Source: Mytilus galloprovincialis
Taxonomy: Eukaryota; Mollusca; Bivalvia; Mytilida; Mytilidae
Direction of reading: 5' to 3'
Assembly: GCF_965363235.1 (NCBI RefSeq)
Contig: NC_134849.1
Location: 58,113,122-58,177,121, forward strand
Length of the DNA stretch: 64,000 nucleotides
The notes beneath the pieces were generated by a model that was not told the origin of the DNA, did not search any database, and saw nothing but the letters and a program-made list of their open reading frames with translations. Both the position numbers and the translations under genes were made by a program. Shown piece by piece: positions 33,409-46,005 of the stretch. Position 1 is the stretch's first letter, and every line of letters starts with the position of its first letter.

Positions 33409-34755
33409 GAAGTGTAATTCTTGTTTGTTGATTGACATCTTGTTGAGCTGGATCCCTGTACCACAAATCTGTGTGTGCATTCATGTTAACTGGTTCCTTT
33501 TGACTGGGATTGATTAGAAAGTCTAATACTTTTGCAATGATAACTTGTTAAACTGAATCCCTGTTCCATAAATCTTTATTTGCATTCCTGCTAACTGGTT
33601 CCTTTTGACTGGGATTGATTAGAAAGTCTAACACTTTTACAATGATAACTTGTTAAACTGAATCCCTGTTTCATAAATCTTTATTTGCCTTCCTGTTAAC
33701 TGGTTCCTTTTGACTGGGATTGATTAGAAAGTCTAACACTTGTACAATGATAACTTGTTAAACTGAATCCCTGTTCCATAAATCTTTATTTGCATTCCTG
33801 CTAACTGGTTCCTTTTGACTGGGATTGATTAGAAAGTCTAACACTTTTACAATGATAACTTGTTAAACTGAATCCCTGTTTCATAAATCTTTATTTGCCT
33901 TCCTGTTAACTGGTTCCTTTTGACTGGGATTGATTAGAAAGTCTAACACTTGTACAATGATAACTTGTTAAACTAAATCCCTGTTCCATAAATCTTTATT
34001 TGCATTCCTGCTAACTGGTTCCTTTTGACTGGGATTGATTAGAAAGTCTAACACTTTTACAATGATAACTTGTTAAACTGAATCCCTGTTTCATAAATCT
34101 TTATTTGCATTCCTGCTAACTGGTTCCTTTTGACTGGGATTGATTAGAAAGTCTAACACTTGTACAATGATAACTTGTTAAACTAAATCCCTGTTCCATA
34201 AATCTTTATTTGCCTTCCTGCTAACTGGTTCCTTTTGACTGGGATTGATTAGAAAGTCTAACACTTTTACAATGATAACTTGTTAAACTAAATCCCTGTT
34301 CCATAAATCTTTATTTGCATTCCTGCTAACTGGTTCCTTTTGACTGGGATTGATTAGAAAGTCTAACACTTTTACAATGATAACTTGTTAAACTGAATCC
34401 CTGTTTCATAAATCTTTATTTGCATTCCTGCTAACTGGTTCCTTTTGACTGGGATTGATTAGAAAGTCTAACACTTTTACAATGATAACTTGTTAAACTA
34501 AATCCCTGTTCCATAAATCTTTATTTGCATTCCTGCTAACTGGTTCCTTTTGACTGGGATTGATTAGAAAGTCTAACACTTTTACAATGATAACTTGTTA
34601 AACTGAATCCCTGTTTCATAAATCTTTATTTGCATTCCTGCTAACTGGTTCCTTTTGACTGGGATTGATTAGAAAGTCTAACACTTGTACAATGATAACT
34701 TGTTAAACTAAATCCCTGTTCCATAAATCTTTATTTGCATTCCTGCTAACTAGTT
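33376..34755 (+). repeat. 105-bp tandem repeat array, about 13 units
   Basis: Unit starts fall at 33481 and every 105 bp to 34741, where a partial unit ends the array; a degenerate founder unit occupies about 33376-33480. Each unit contains 'ctaactggttccttttgact', 'gattgattagaaagtctaac' and 'aatccctgtt(c/t)cataaatc'. Units from 33586 on are nearly identical. The founder overlaps the last codons and stop of the PDZ-PH gene, so the array lies in, or forms, its 3' UTR. Confidence 0.95.
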
Positions 34756-35701
34756 CCTATTGACCAGATTTCTTTTATGTAAGAGCATGAAGCAATAATG
34801 AATCCAAAGGATCAAAGCATTACTTTATTTTTTGAAAGAACTTGAATAACTGAAGAAAACTGATGTCAAAGGATTATGGATGATTTTTTTCAAAATCTAG
34901 AAATTTTTTCTCAAATTGAAACAATATAAACAACAAGTTTTCAAGGCCATTGATTAAAGAATATGAAATCTTTCTTACAATTTTATCGTCAAGCTCATGT
35001 ATACCATTCCTACATTTTTTATCAATATATATTTTGTTTTGTATTCATAGTTTATTTTATTGTTTATGATATATATATATATATATATATATAACAATTA
35101 ACATTCCTATTTTTTCTTCCATGACAGAACATTTCATTTATGTTTCTGAAAAAATTGTTATTTTTTAGTTGATTAGATTTTGTAACTTTTTTTGTTAATG
35201 GTATACTATGTATATGATTTATGGTGTATATACTTTGTTCTGTGCAAATATTTGTTTTGAAATAAATTTTTTTCTTACCTTGTTCAAGAAGGGAGATTTA
35301 TTTAAAAGAGAATTGGATTTATGTAGCAGCATTTAACATTTTTTTTTACATAGAACAATGTATATTCCATTTATGTTTTACTTGTTATATTTTGTTGATG
35401 ATTGAAATGAGTTATTGTATACAAATTATATTTCATAGTATATACATACATATAATCTATGTTTATATTCATAAAGTGTAATCTTAAATTACAAATTCTT
35501 GGATCTGAAATGAATGGACGAATTATACAAAGTAGGTTGGAAAATCAAACATTTAAATTTTAATTTATGATTAACTGAAAATTTGCATAGTCAATTTTTT
35601 TTTGTACATTATGTTCTCTATCTTTTTTTTATCGTTTGGTTTTATCATAGTCCTATCTTCCTCATATTATTTTTTTATTATCACATATAAAATAATATTA
35701 A
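34756..35701 (+). other. Likely 3' UTR or downstream flank of the PDZ-PH gene
   Basis: AT-rich sequence with an (AT)n microsatellite at about 35068-35092 and AATAAA at 35261-35266, a possible poly(A) signal. Where the transcript ends cannot be decided from sequence. Confidence 0.35.
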
Positions 35702-36107
35702 AGGATGTACTTAAGTGAGGTAAGCTGAAAATTAATAAATTAAGAAGTTAAAATTGATACTATAAGCTAGTAGAGCATCAATTAAGGATAAAAATAAGCT
35801 AAAAATATTGATAGGTCATGGACCTCTTTTTCGAGATATTTGAGATTTAAAATATGGCGGAAAAAGGCTGACTTGGACTTTAACCTTATATTTGCATTGG
35901 TATTATTAGGTCTCAAAACAAAAGAAAGAAAACTAAGAATCTTCTAAAATTTTGGTAAATGGCCTTTCATAAGCTATTAAGTCTTATATGAAAAAATGAA
36001 TGGGTGTTATGGGGCAAAGTATTTTACATTGTATTGTATGGAAAAACACCAAGGAGTCCGAACATTTGACACAAATTCCAAAACCTTACCTAAATATAAG
36101 TACATCC
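35702..36107 (-). mobile_element. TTAA-flanked MITE, family 1 copy C (inverted)
   Basis: Reverse orientation to copies A and B, TTAA at 35698-35701 and 36108-36111. The right end carries a short extra 'aaatat' relative to the other copies. Confidence 0.8.
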
Positions 36108-36111
36108 TTAA

Positions 36112-37492
36112 ATTATGACAAAATGTGTAAAATTACTTATTTTGAACATAAATACTATATTTGAATAAAGAAATCTCAAATTTTATCAACACATTGCTAT
36201 AAAATAAATGATTTTATTTAAAGGTTGTGAACCATTGATCTATGAGAAAAATATTTTTGCAATTATTTTATTAGATTTTTATATCTTATTTTCAGTACAG
36301 GTACTATTATTTTGTTGATTTTTTTGTTAATTATATACATATTTTTATAAATGTAAATTGTAAATTGTTATGAATGATTATATTTTTTTTTTTTGTATTC
36401 GATTTTCTCGTTTTACAGGCCTATAGAAAATTTATACTTTGAACATTTTCATTGGTGGTTATAACATGTTGCCAGAAAATCCTCAAAAAAATGATATTCC
36501 ACAAATAAAAATGATTCAACAGAAATGTAATTCTTTTCTAGTTTTATGGTTCTTAGTGCAATATAAAATGTCCAAACTTGAGGAGTAACCTTGGGATAAA
36601 TTACCTGTGTGTTTTTGTCAACGATTCTTATATGTATTCTAAGTTTTTCACTCCATTCAAATGAATGACAAAACTGGCCAATGAAAATGATTTCTAATTC
36701 ATAGAGTTGTCTCCCTTATATCAGAATATCTGCCTGAAACAAGCAATCTTTAATACAATTTGTGTAATTTTTAGTTTGTTGAATTTTTTTACAACTGATA
36801 TATTTAAAAAACCTTTTGTGGTTTTATTTTTTTATATTTTTCATTGTTGACATGCCCTTATGATGTCAACACTTTGATGACTTTGCCTGATGATGTCACA
36901 CAAACAGGAAAGATTTTTTCAATTTGCAATTCATCAGAAGAAAAATATCGGGAAAGCATTCCACCACAACATTTTGTGCAAAATATGATTACTCTTTACA
37001 GTTTAATTTGAATACCAAATCCCGTAACAGAAACAAAGGTCTAATCGAGACATAAAAATAAAGGTTCTGCCACCACTCTTCCCAAATAAATGCATGATTT
37101 TGAACAACATTTTTATTGTGACAGTATATTACCTGTATATATCGAATAAGTATTATATTTTTTACTTTACATGCATTTCAGCTAGTAAATGATTTATGCA
37201 ACAATCAATTATTAACCTTATGTTTAAATTTAATATGTAGATTTCAACAAGTGGGAGACAATTCATCAAACTTAGTTAAAGGGAGATTATTTGCTAGGTA
37301 TGCTCACTGATCATGTCATCGATGAAGGAGACAAAGTATTGTTGTTGCTCATTGATCAGTGCATTTATTAATGTATTATTTTGCCTTGTAGGTTTTTTGT
37401 TAATTCAAAATGTCCGTATGAAATTCTTTGCTTGCATTGAATAGATGGTCACATGAAAAATTAATTATAGCATTTAACATTATTAGTAGTTA
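36112..37492. other. Intergenic, nothing seen
   Basis: AT-rich spacer with T-runs. No supported ORF or repeat ends. Confidence 0.4.
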
Positions 37493-37720
37493 TGAGGGCC
37501 CTCATGGGGTTTTTGATTATGTGATTACTTGGCCGTTTTTTTAATGATTATTTGATTATTAAGCCAAATATTTCATGATTATTTGATTACCTAGGACTGT
37601 ATTTTTAGTTTATGATTATTTGATTACTAAAGATAAGCAAATATTTAATGATTATGTGATTATATTGGCAAAAAAATGGTGATTATGTGATTACTAGGAC
37701 CCCCCCATGAGGGACCTCAG
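37493..37720. mobile_element. MITE with 'TGAGGGCCCTCATGGGG' ends and internal TGATTA repeats
   Basis: Left end TGAGGGCCCTCATGGGG, right end 'cccccatgagggacctca', inverted. The interior is dominated by 'atgattatttgatta' and 'atgattatgtgatta' blocks, at least seven. Non-coding. Confidence 0.65.
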
Positions 37721-39283
37721 TTATTGAATAACACTCACTGATCTTTTTAGATGATTAACACTGTGTATTTATGTGCATATTTTATAATATATAGTATAGC
37801 ATAACGTTATGAAGAGAAAATTGATGAAGGAAACTTTATACATGTTGAGCCTCTTATTAAGCTTTTTGTTGGTTGATTGCAAACCTGCTGCCAAACTGCA
37901 GTGCGGCTATTGCCAAAAATGTTTTTTTTAATGACAAAACAACTAGTTAAAAATTGTTTGCTCAACTGTTATGTGTTATTGTGCTTGTCTTCTTCTTTAC
38001 TATATTTTTACATTTCAAAAATTGGTTGTGCAAAAGATTTTTAAGGTGCCATATTGTTTTTGAGAAAGACAATTTCTCATATTTTGCAAATTTTCAATAT
38101 TTTTTGTAACTTATCTTTTATTCTAAATTTATGCTTGTAATATAAAGACTCCTGACTTTTTTTCACCATTTATCCTTTTTATAGATTCATTTTAAACATT
38201 CTTTCAGAATATTTTCCTGTTACTCTGTCCAAACATTTGATAAAGTAAGAAAATATCACCTTTGATTTTTAAGAATTTTATTATTTTGTTCACCATATTC
38301 TAAAGGGGAAATTAATTTATTCTTCACACTTTGAAATTTGATTTTTGAGATACTTTTAAACAAGAGCATTCACTTATTTTCATTTTTCAAGAAAAAAAGA
38401 CGCAATGAGACTGATTTTGAGAAACATTTTCACTAATATATTACCAGTAAAATCACTGATTTTATATTCACACAATGTCCAATGACATGATTTAGTATTT
38501 TTTGATTATGTACTGAATTATCAAATATTTATATCAATATTGAACATCATCTTAGGGCACAGTTATATAAACTCAGATTTACAACTAAATTTAATTGTTT
38601 AATTGATTGAAACATGGTAAAAATGTTTGACTTTGTGATAATAAAATCAAATATGAGATTATCATATAGAGAGGTAGAACTTGTATAAAAAATGTGATCA
38701 TGGTAATTTTATAGTAATAATGAGATTTAATAAATAAGCATTAAAGGATTAAAACTATGCGCTTACCAAAGTAAAAAATACTATAAATTCAGAAATTATT
38801 GCTTGCATTTATTATTGTGATTTTGACATTTGGGACTAAAATGCGATTGTTATCTTTGCGATATTTAGAAAAACCCTGTTTAATTCATATATTAAAAGAA
38901 TTTCAAAATGAGATGTTTAAACTTTTGCGATTATAACCCTGTCACATTTTTCAAAATAATAAAACATCGCAATACTCTCTGAATTTACAGTAGAATTGCC
39001 ATATTGAAAAAATTGTGATTACCATAGAAAAGAATTTTTATTACCATATCAAAAATATGTGATTATGAGTTTATCTTAGTGAAAATTTTTTAAATTATGG
39101 GACTACCATGAACGTCAAAAATGTGTGATGATGAGTTTACCATAGTAAAATTTGTGACTACCGGATATCTTCTGGATTCAAAGGAAATATTCTAACTTTT
39201 CTGTTATGTCTACTGCTATACCTCTAGAGAAAAAAAAAGACTGCTGTTTTTGAATGACTTTAAATAAAGTGTAAAAAATATTT
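37721..39283. other. Intergenic spacer with one MITE
   Basis: AT-rich. It includes a MITE at 38781-38990 (TA flanks; ends 'ctataaattcagaaattatt' and 'ctctgaatttacag'). Nothing coding. Confidence 0.5.
38781..38990. mobile_element. MITE with TA flanks
   Basis: Inverted ends 'ctataaattcagaaattatt' and 'gcaatactctctgaatttac', TA at 38779-38780 and 38991-38992, inner 'gcgat' and 'atcgc' segments also inverted. About 210 bp. Confidence 0.6.
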
Positions 39284-40036
39284 ATTGTTTTTATTTCTGG
39301 CATTTTTTTTATTTTATGGAATGTCTGAATACAAACTCTTTGTTATCCTGATGTTTTAGGTAAGGGTTAGCAAGTTTTGGAATAGATTTTCCAGATACTT
39401 TCTTTTGTAAAATGTATATTGAAATACATTCTAGATATCAGTCTTAGAATAATTTTGATAAATATAGAACATCTTTGAATTTGTGTATACCTATACAGTT
39501 AATCCTCTTTCCAGTACAATATTAAAAGTGTTGTATTAATTTGTAATGTCAGTAAAATGCTTTTAATTGTGTAGAGGGGGACTCTATGGCCCATGTCAGT
39601 GATCTATGAAGTCGAATTTCTTTAGTACAGCTGCCATATTGATGGGGCCATAGCTAATCATATGAACTCCCATAACTACAACCATGCCACATATGGGGCT
39701 TTCATCGCAGACATGATATTCTTCTGCTTTAAAGCGGTAATCACTTTTCGATTTGTCTATTGTCTGATTCCGATTTTTTTTTAACTTCATGAGTCAGTGT
39801 TTCAAATTTATAATTTTCAGTTTTTATTAATGCCAGAATCATCATTTGATCATCATCCCAATGTTTTTACTGATCTTCTGGACTACATTTTGTATCTCTA
39901 CAAGTTTTTGTCAGAACTAAACTGTTTTATCTCCACACTCCCACTGAATTATAATAGCTTATTCATTTAGTAAGTTCAGAGAAAAATATTTTGATAGTGT
40001 TGCATCTCTCCCTTTTTCAGTTATGTTTGCTGTTAA

Positions 40037-40309
40037 GGTGGTACCCAACACTTTCACTAAAATTTATTTGGCTCGTTTAATTTTCATAAAATTTTGACAC
40101 AGTATTTACTTTGACCCTTTAACAAAAATATAAAAAGTTCAAAAAATTTGAACCAACTGTTTAATCAGAAAAATTACACTGGTTATATAGCAGTTTGACA
40201 AACACTTATTTTGATCATTGAGATGCTTAATATTCCCTTAACAACACAACGTCATTAAAACGTTCTGCTGATTTTACAGAGTTATCTCCCTGTAGTGTTA
40301 GGTACCACC
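40037..40309. mobile_element. TTAA-flanked MITE, family 2
   Basis: Flanked by TTAA at 40033-40036 and 40310-40313, ends GGTGGTACCCAACACT and, inverted, 'agtgttaggtaccacc'. About 273 bp. Duplicate copies 2 and 3 read straight through this point ('cagttatgtttgcatgg'), so they are empty sites. Confidence 0.75.
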
Positions 40310-40741
40310 TTAAATAATAATCTTACTTGAACTATTCTTAAGATTGTTTGCATGGTTTGAACTAAATAAATTAGCAATTCTAAGCAAATCAAGCAATCAA
40401 GAATTGGGGATGATACAAATTTACAAAATCTATAATTTATCTCCACTAAAAATATATTGATACATTTCTAAAAACATTTGTTTGTATAGAAGTGTATTAT
40501 CTCCAGAAAGATTTATCTATTTAAGTTGCACGCCTATTTAAAAAAAAACTACAACAATAGAACAAATTGTGACTAGTGATCTTCATATATGTGCATACGA
40601 AAGAATACTATATAACTTTTTATGTCTCAGTCAAATATTTATGACATTGCTCTTATAAATCTCAAACTACTATTCAATTTCCCAACAGTTTATAGAAAAA
40701 TGAGAAATACATCATTATAAGACTCACACAATGAATAAACT

Positions 40742-40895
40742 CATCATAGATACCAGGACTAAATTTTGTATACGTTTCGTCTAACAAAGACTCATCAGTG
40801 ACGCTCGAATCCAAAAAAGATAAAAATGCCAAATAAAGTACGAAATTGAAGAGCATTGAGGACCAAAATTCCTAAAAGTTTGCCAAATACAGCGA
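40742..40895 (-). repeat. Hammerhead-like dispersed element, copy 2
   Basis: Minus strand: body 'ttttggtcctcaatgctctt', then 'gagcgtcaCTGATGAGTC', loop, GAC, GAAAC, then 'tttagtcctggtatctatga'. The stem III segment is missing. Related to 49262-49420. Confidence 0.5.
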
Positions 40896-42126
40896 AGGTA
40901 ATCTATGCCTGAGGTAGAAAAACTTTAGTATTTAAAAAATTAGAAATTTTTGTAAACAGTCAATTTATAAATGATAATTCATGTCAGCACAAAAGTGCCG
41001 ACTACTGATGTGTACAAAATTGAGGAGAAATGTTTTATCTGATAAGTATGATTAGATCAAATATCTTATCATGTCAATGTAATACAAACGATTATAAATA
41101 TTACATAAGCAGATTGCACATTACAGTGCATATTAACAGTTTATCGTGTTATATAAATTTTAAGTGCAAAACAGGGTTTTTTAAGCTCTACACAAAGACA
41201 AAAATACATAAATTTATGTGTAGAAAATAGATAAAAGTGTGTAACAGATAAGAGAATAATGAACAAGAAAGAAAAAGCATAGAATGATGGTCCCAAAAAA
41301 TAGTTAATAATCAGATGCTAAAATCTTACGAAAAGATAAAAATGTGCAAAAATATGAAGATTAAAAAAAGATTACATAACATATTGACAAAAACACATTT
41401 TTTAAAATACAGGTTAGCAAGTTTGTCTAATGGCACTATAACTATATAGAAATTAATAACCTAAAAAAGGTTTAAATTTTAATGGTGCGTCTAACTATAT
41501 AGAAGTTTAAAAAAACACCTAAAAAAGGTTTCAATTTCAATGATGCGTCTAACTATATATAACTAACTTGTATGCAAGCTATTTGCATGTTAACAAAAGT
41601 AGAAACTTGGTAAACGAAATGAAACAGCAAATAAAAGGCAGATGATATCAATGGTATAATTGAAGCGATCAATTGAGAAATATAAAACGAACGAACGAAT
41701 TTCAAACAACCGTCTATAGAGCATTGCACAAATGGTTCGCTATATGATATATATGCATAAAATCGCTCCACTGACTTAATATTACACATAAAAAGTCCTC
41801 CAGTTACTTATATAATTAATATGGTGAGAGCGTAAAATATACCGACCGTGTATATGCAATATTAAGTTACTTGTAGACATTTATATTTATATTCATAACA
41901 CAGATGCAAATTGTCAGTGGGGTGAAGGTTGTGACAGATGCATATCAAGTTCAGAGACAAATATTTTGACAGCGTTGCATCTCTCCTTTTTCAGTTATGT
42001 TTGCAAGGTTTGAACTTAATAAATAAGCAAATCTTATCAAATCAAGCAACCCAGAATTGGGGATGTTACAAATTTGAAAAAAATCTGATTTCTCTCCACT
42101 AAAGATATATTAATACATTTCTAAAA

Positions 42127-42300
42127 CAAGAATGTGTCCATAGTACACGAATGCCCCACTCGCACTATCATTTTCTATGTTCAGTGGACCGTGAAATTGG
42201 GGTCAAAACTTCAATTTGGAATTAAAATTAGAAAGATCATATCATAGGGAACATGTGTACTAAGTTTCAAGTTGATGTAACTTTAACTTCATCAAAAATT
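42127..42300 (-). repeat. 'gcccc' element, shortened copy in duplicate 2
   Basis: Begins 'acaagaatgtgtccatag' and stops at 'aactttaacttcatcaaaaa'. Only the first part remains, but it sits at the same site as the longer copy at 48547-49010. Confidence 0.75.
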
Positions 42301-43507
42301 TCTAAAACAACATTGTTTATAGAGAAGTGTATTATCTCCAGAAAGATTTATCTATTTAAGTTGCACATCTATTTAAAAAAAACTACAACAATAGAACAAA
42401 TTGTGACTAGTGATCTTCATGTATGTGCATACGGAAAAGACATCATTATAAAATTCACACAATGAATGTGTACACCAGTGAGGAGAAATGTTTTGCGGGA
42501 GAAAAAAAAATTCTGTCTAACCTGATAAGTGTTATTACATCAAATATCTTATGTCAATGTAATACAAACAATTATAAATATTACATACTAAGCAGATTGA
42601 ACATTACAGTGCATACTAACAGTTTATCGTGTTATATAAATTTTTAAAAACAATAAGTTTGTAACAAATAATATAAACATACACAAAATACATCTAACAA
42701 ACAAAACCATGAAAACAAAAAAACGCTTTAGTGCAAAACAGGTTTTTTTAAGCTCTACACAAAGACAAAAATACATAAATTTATGTTTAGAAAATAGATA
42801 AAAGAGGGTAACAGACAGGAGAATAATGGACAAGAAAGAAAAAGCAGAGAATGATGGTCCCAAAAAATAGTTGATAATGGGATGCTAAAATCTTACGAAA
42901 AGATACAAAAATAGGCAAAAATATGAAGATTAAAAAAAGATTACATAATACATTAAAGAATACAGAAATGAACAACCCTTACATATTGATAAAAACGCAT
43001 TTTTTAAATAAAAACTAGCAAGTTTGTCTGATGACACTATAACTATATAGAAGTTAATAACCTAAAAATAAGGTTTAAATTTCAATGGTGCGTCTAACTA
43101 TATAAGTTAATAACCTAAAACGAAAGGTTTTAATTTCAATGGTGCGTCTAACTATATAGAAGTTTATAACCTAAAAATGTTTTAAATTTAAATCACATCT
43201 ATTTAAAGTCTCAACATGCTCAAGTGATTTTATGTCCACAAAAAAAATTTACATCATATGAATAGTTATAATGCAATAAAAATTATGTGTTTTTTAAAAG
43301 CGAAAACTGTTTTAGGTGCACTATATTACACAAGAAAATTTAAATGTTATGCAAACAGAGTATGCAAGGCTGTAAATATCGTGTTAAGTAGAATAAGGTT
43401 TAATATTTCAAATGTTTGATAAGCCAATGTTGAACACTGGAACGATATAATCGATATGATATACATTTGTATATACATAAAATGGCTCAACTGACTAAAT
43501 ATTATAA

Positions 43508-43975
43508 TAGGCCTCAGATCACAATTAATTCCCTTTGTTCATGGTCTAGGAATATAGTTTACAATTATTATATGGGGTATTTCTTCCCAAGTGATCTGTC
43601 TACTGTTTTCTTTGAAATGTTTACTATTTAAGTGGTCCTATCAGTTGCATATATATTGAAATAAGTAAAACATGTGGAAAAAAATTATTGTTGAAAGTGA
43701 AAGTAGTGATTTGGCCAAAATGAAAGTAGGATAGAAATCAGTCTTCGTCATTTATTCAAGATTCAAATCCTACCATTGGCATCATAATAGGACCCTCAAA
43801 AGAAAAAGCACTGATGGATTGTCCTGGGACAAGCATATTTTATTAGAATAATAATGGTCTATAAGCAGTTAAATTTATTTCATGTTTGTAGCGGTGCAAA
43901 TTTTTTAATTCAATTTGAATTTAACTAAAAAATGGATTGTAGCTAAGGGGAAGAATAATTGTGTTCTGAGGCCTA
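43508..43975. mobile_element. MITE with 'TAGGCCTCAGATCACAATTA' end
   Basis: Left end TAGGCCTCAGATCACAATTA, right end 'taattgtgttctgaggccta', about 468 bp, probably a TA target duplication. Duplicate copy 1 reads directly 'taatattacacataaaaag' at about 41780, giving the empty site. Non-coding. Confidence 0.75.
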
Positions 43976-44964
43976 CACATAAAAGTCCTCCAGTTACTTA
44001 TATAATAAATATGGTGAGAGCGTAAAATATACCGACCGTTCAATGCAATATTAGGTTACTTATAGACATTTATATTTATATTCATAAAACAAGTGGGGAC
44101 GCAGATGCAAATTGTTTGTGGGGATGAAGGTTGTGACAGATGCATTTAAGGCTAAACTGGAAATGTGTATTAACCAATTTATTTGATGTGTATATCAGAT
44201 ATATGTCTTCATTCAAATGCATTGACTGTCAAAAAATGGGGAACTCGAACTCCCACTCCCCTCGATGGATCCGCCATTTGATAGTTTGAATATGTAGATT
44301 GTCAAAAATGTGGTATCTGAATGAAAAATGATTAGAAACTGTTTAATTCAGTTATTGATATTTTTATTTGTAAATTAAGCATTAAGCAGAGAAGGGTTTT
44401 TAAAGTTGTGATAAAAAAAACTTGACCGACGTCAGATCATACAGCATTGTTCTGCATAAAGAGTTTCACGGGGTATAATACTTTTTAAAGGGCATTAAAC
44501 TATAGGTACTGTTTTATTATGCATTCGTCAGTGGAAAATATTTGCAAAATGTTAATTATGTAGATGGAAGTAAGGTTGTAAAAGATCAAAATCTTGAATG
44601 AATAGAAATTGATAACACAATATTGTAATATGGATGTGTGAAAAGGACTCACCAGTAGGTGTTTCACACATCAATATTACCAACAACAAAAAAATAAAAC
44701 TCGATTGGTAGAAATCCAGAGAATGAGTTTCTGGTGACTTCTCAAATAAATATTTGATCGCATACTTAGAAAAGATAGTACTGCCTATACTCCAAGGCCA
44801 GGTTGACTTAGTCTAAATTGTGAAAAGTTGTTTTAGAGATAATTTTGAATATTTGATAAACATAATTTTCATTTATATTGAACAAAATACAACTTTGATG
44901 AACACATTATTTAATGTGTCGGTATGGCCTTGTGAGTTTCGTCCCTTTTGTACATCTTTTCAAG
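43976..44964. other. Part of duplicate 2 and unassigned spacer
   Basis: Contains 'agtcctccagttacttatat', shared with 41800, and near 44215-44280 a remnant of the GGATCC-ended repeat ('tggatccgcca'). Otherwise AT-rich without a supported gene. Confidence 0.45.
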
Positions 44965-45090
44965 TTACATTAAAAGAGGGACGAAAGATACCAAAGGGAC
45001 AGTCAAACTCATAAATCTAAAACAAACTGACAACGCCATGGCTAAAACTGAAAAAGACAAACAAACAACAGCACATACGACACAACATAG
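44965..45090 (-). repeat. Retroelement 3' tail fragment
   Basis: 'aaagagggacgaaagatacc' and 'aaactgacaacgccatggct' are the reverse complement of the tail at 60500-60645. Confidence 0.65.
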
Positions 45091-46005
45091 AATTAAAATA
45101 CTCTTATAGATTAGATATATATTGATGGTTCATATAGTTAAGTTTTTAGCTTAACAAAAACGTGGTTTGTATACATAAAATATAGTTAAATAGTGGATTG
45201 TAGCAGTGGTTGTGGTTGATTGAATAAGAGTTTATGTGAAACAAAATAAATCAATTAACATATGATTGGAAAAATTCAATTTATATTCATAACAATTGCT
45301 CAACTAATGAAAACAGTTATTGGCAAATGTGTCTCTTCAACAAAGAAAAAAAAACATGATTGAGGTTTGTAGACAAAAAAAATCATAGTAATCAAATTAT
45401 CAAATCATATTGCAAATAATGTGCTTATTTGTTAAATATTTGGTTGTATTTATAGTGATTACGAATATAAATCATTGTTGACTGCTATACCCCTATATTA
45501 ACATTTTTACATATTATGTCTATTTGTTTTGTTCACACGTCGTTGTTAATACAATGACACTATGCGACTGCCATACCTCTGTAATAGCACTACACTATAA
45601 TAAGGACTAAGGACTAAAATGTATTTATTAAAACAGCATATTATATGTATAACTACAAACATAATATCTTACTCCGGTCGTTTTATGACACCCAAGGAAG
45701 GATCAGAATTTTAGGGTGATATATGTGTACAATATTTTAAACGGTTGAAAGCTGACTACAGATATTTATATAATTTTATATTGATTAAGATTTCGTTCTG
45801 GTAAGGTTGAGCAACTTTGTTTTGTTGACCCATTTAACTACCACTTTAGCATTTCTTTTAAAACTGATGTCGTTCAAAAATATAATTATCATCTTTTAAA
45901 TGAAATAAAAATGCAAATTTTCCGTAGTCAAAAATATATATGGTTCAAGGATATACGATGTTAGTATGCAATATGTTACACAAGAAAATCATAAATGTTA
46001 TATAA

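Larger units (their letters stand above)
39284..41940 (+). repeat. Segmental duplication block, copy 1
   Basis: Aligns by eye with 41941-47560 and 47561-about 53130. Shared landmarks in order: 'tttattgtttttatttctg', 'gatatcagtctt', 'catcatcccaatgtttttac', 'gttgcatctctcc', 'gagaaatgttttatctgata', 'agtcctccagttacttat', 'taaaatataccgaccgt'. It has a TTAA MITE and a hammerhead-like element, but lacks the 'gcccc' insert of the other copies. No gene recognised. Confidence 0.7.

Noticed and set aside
33481-34755. Regular repeat array as a possible CRISPR-like structure
   Set aside because: The whole 105-bp unit is repeated with no unique spacers, in a eukaryotic 3' UTR. It is a minisatellite.
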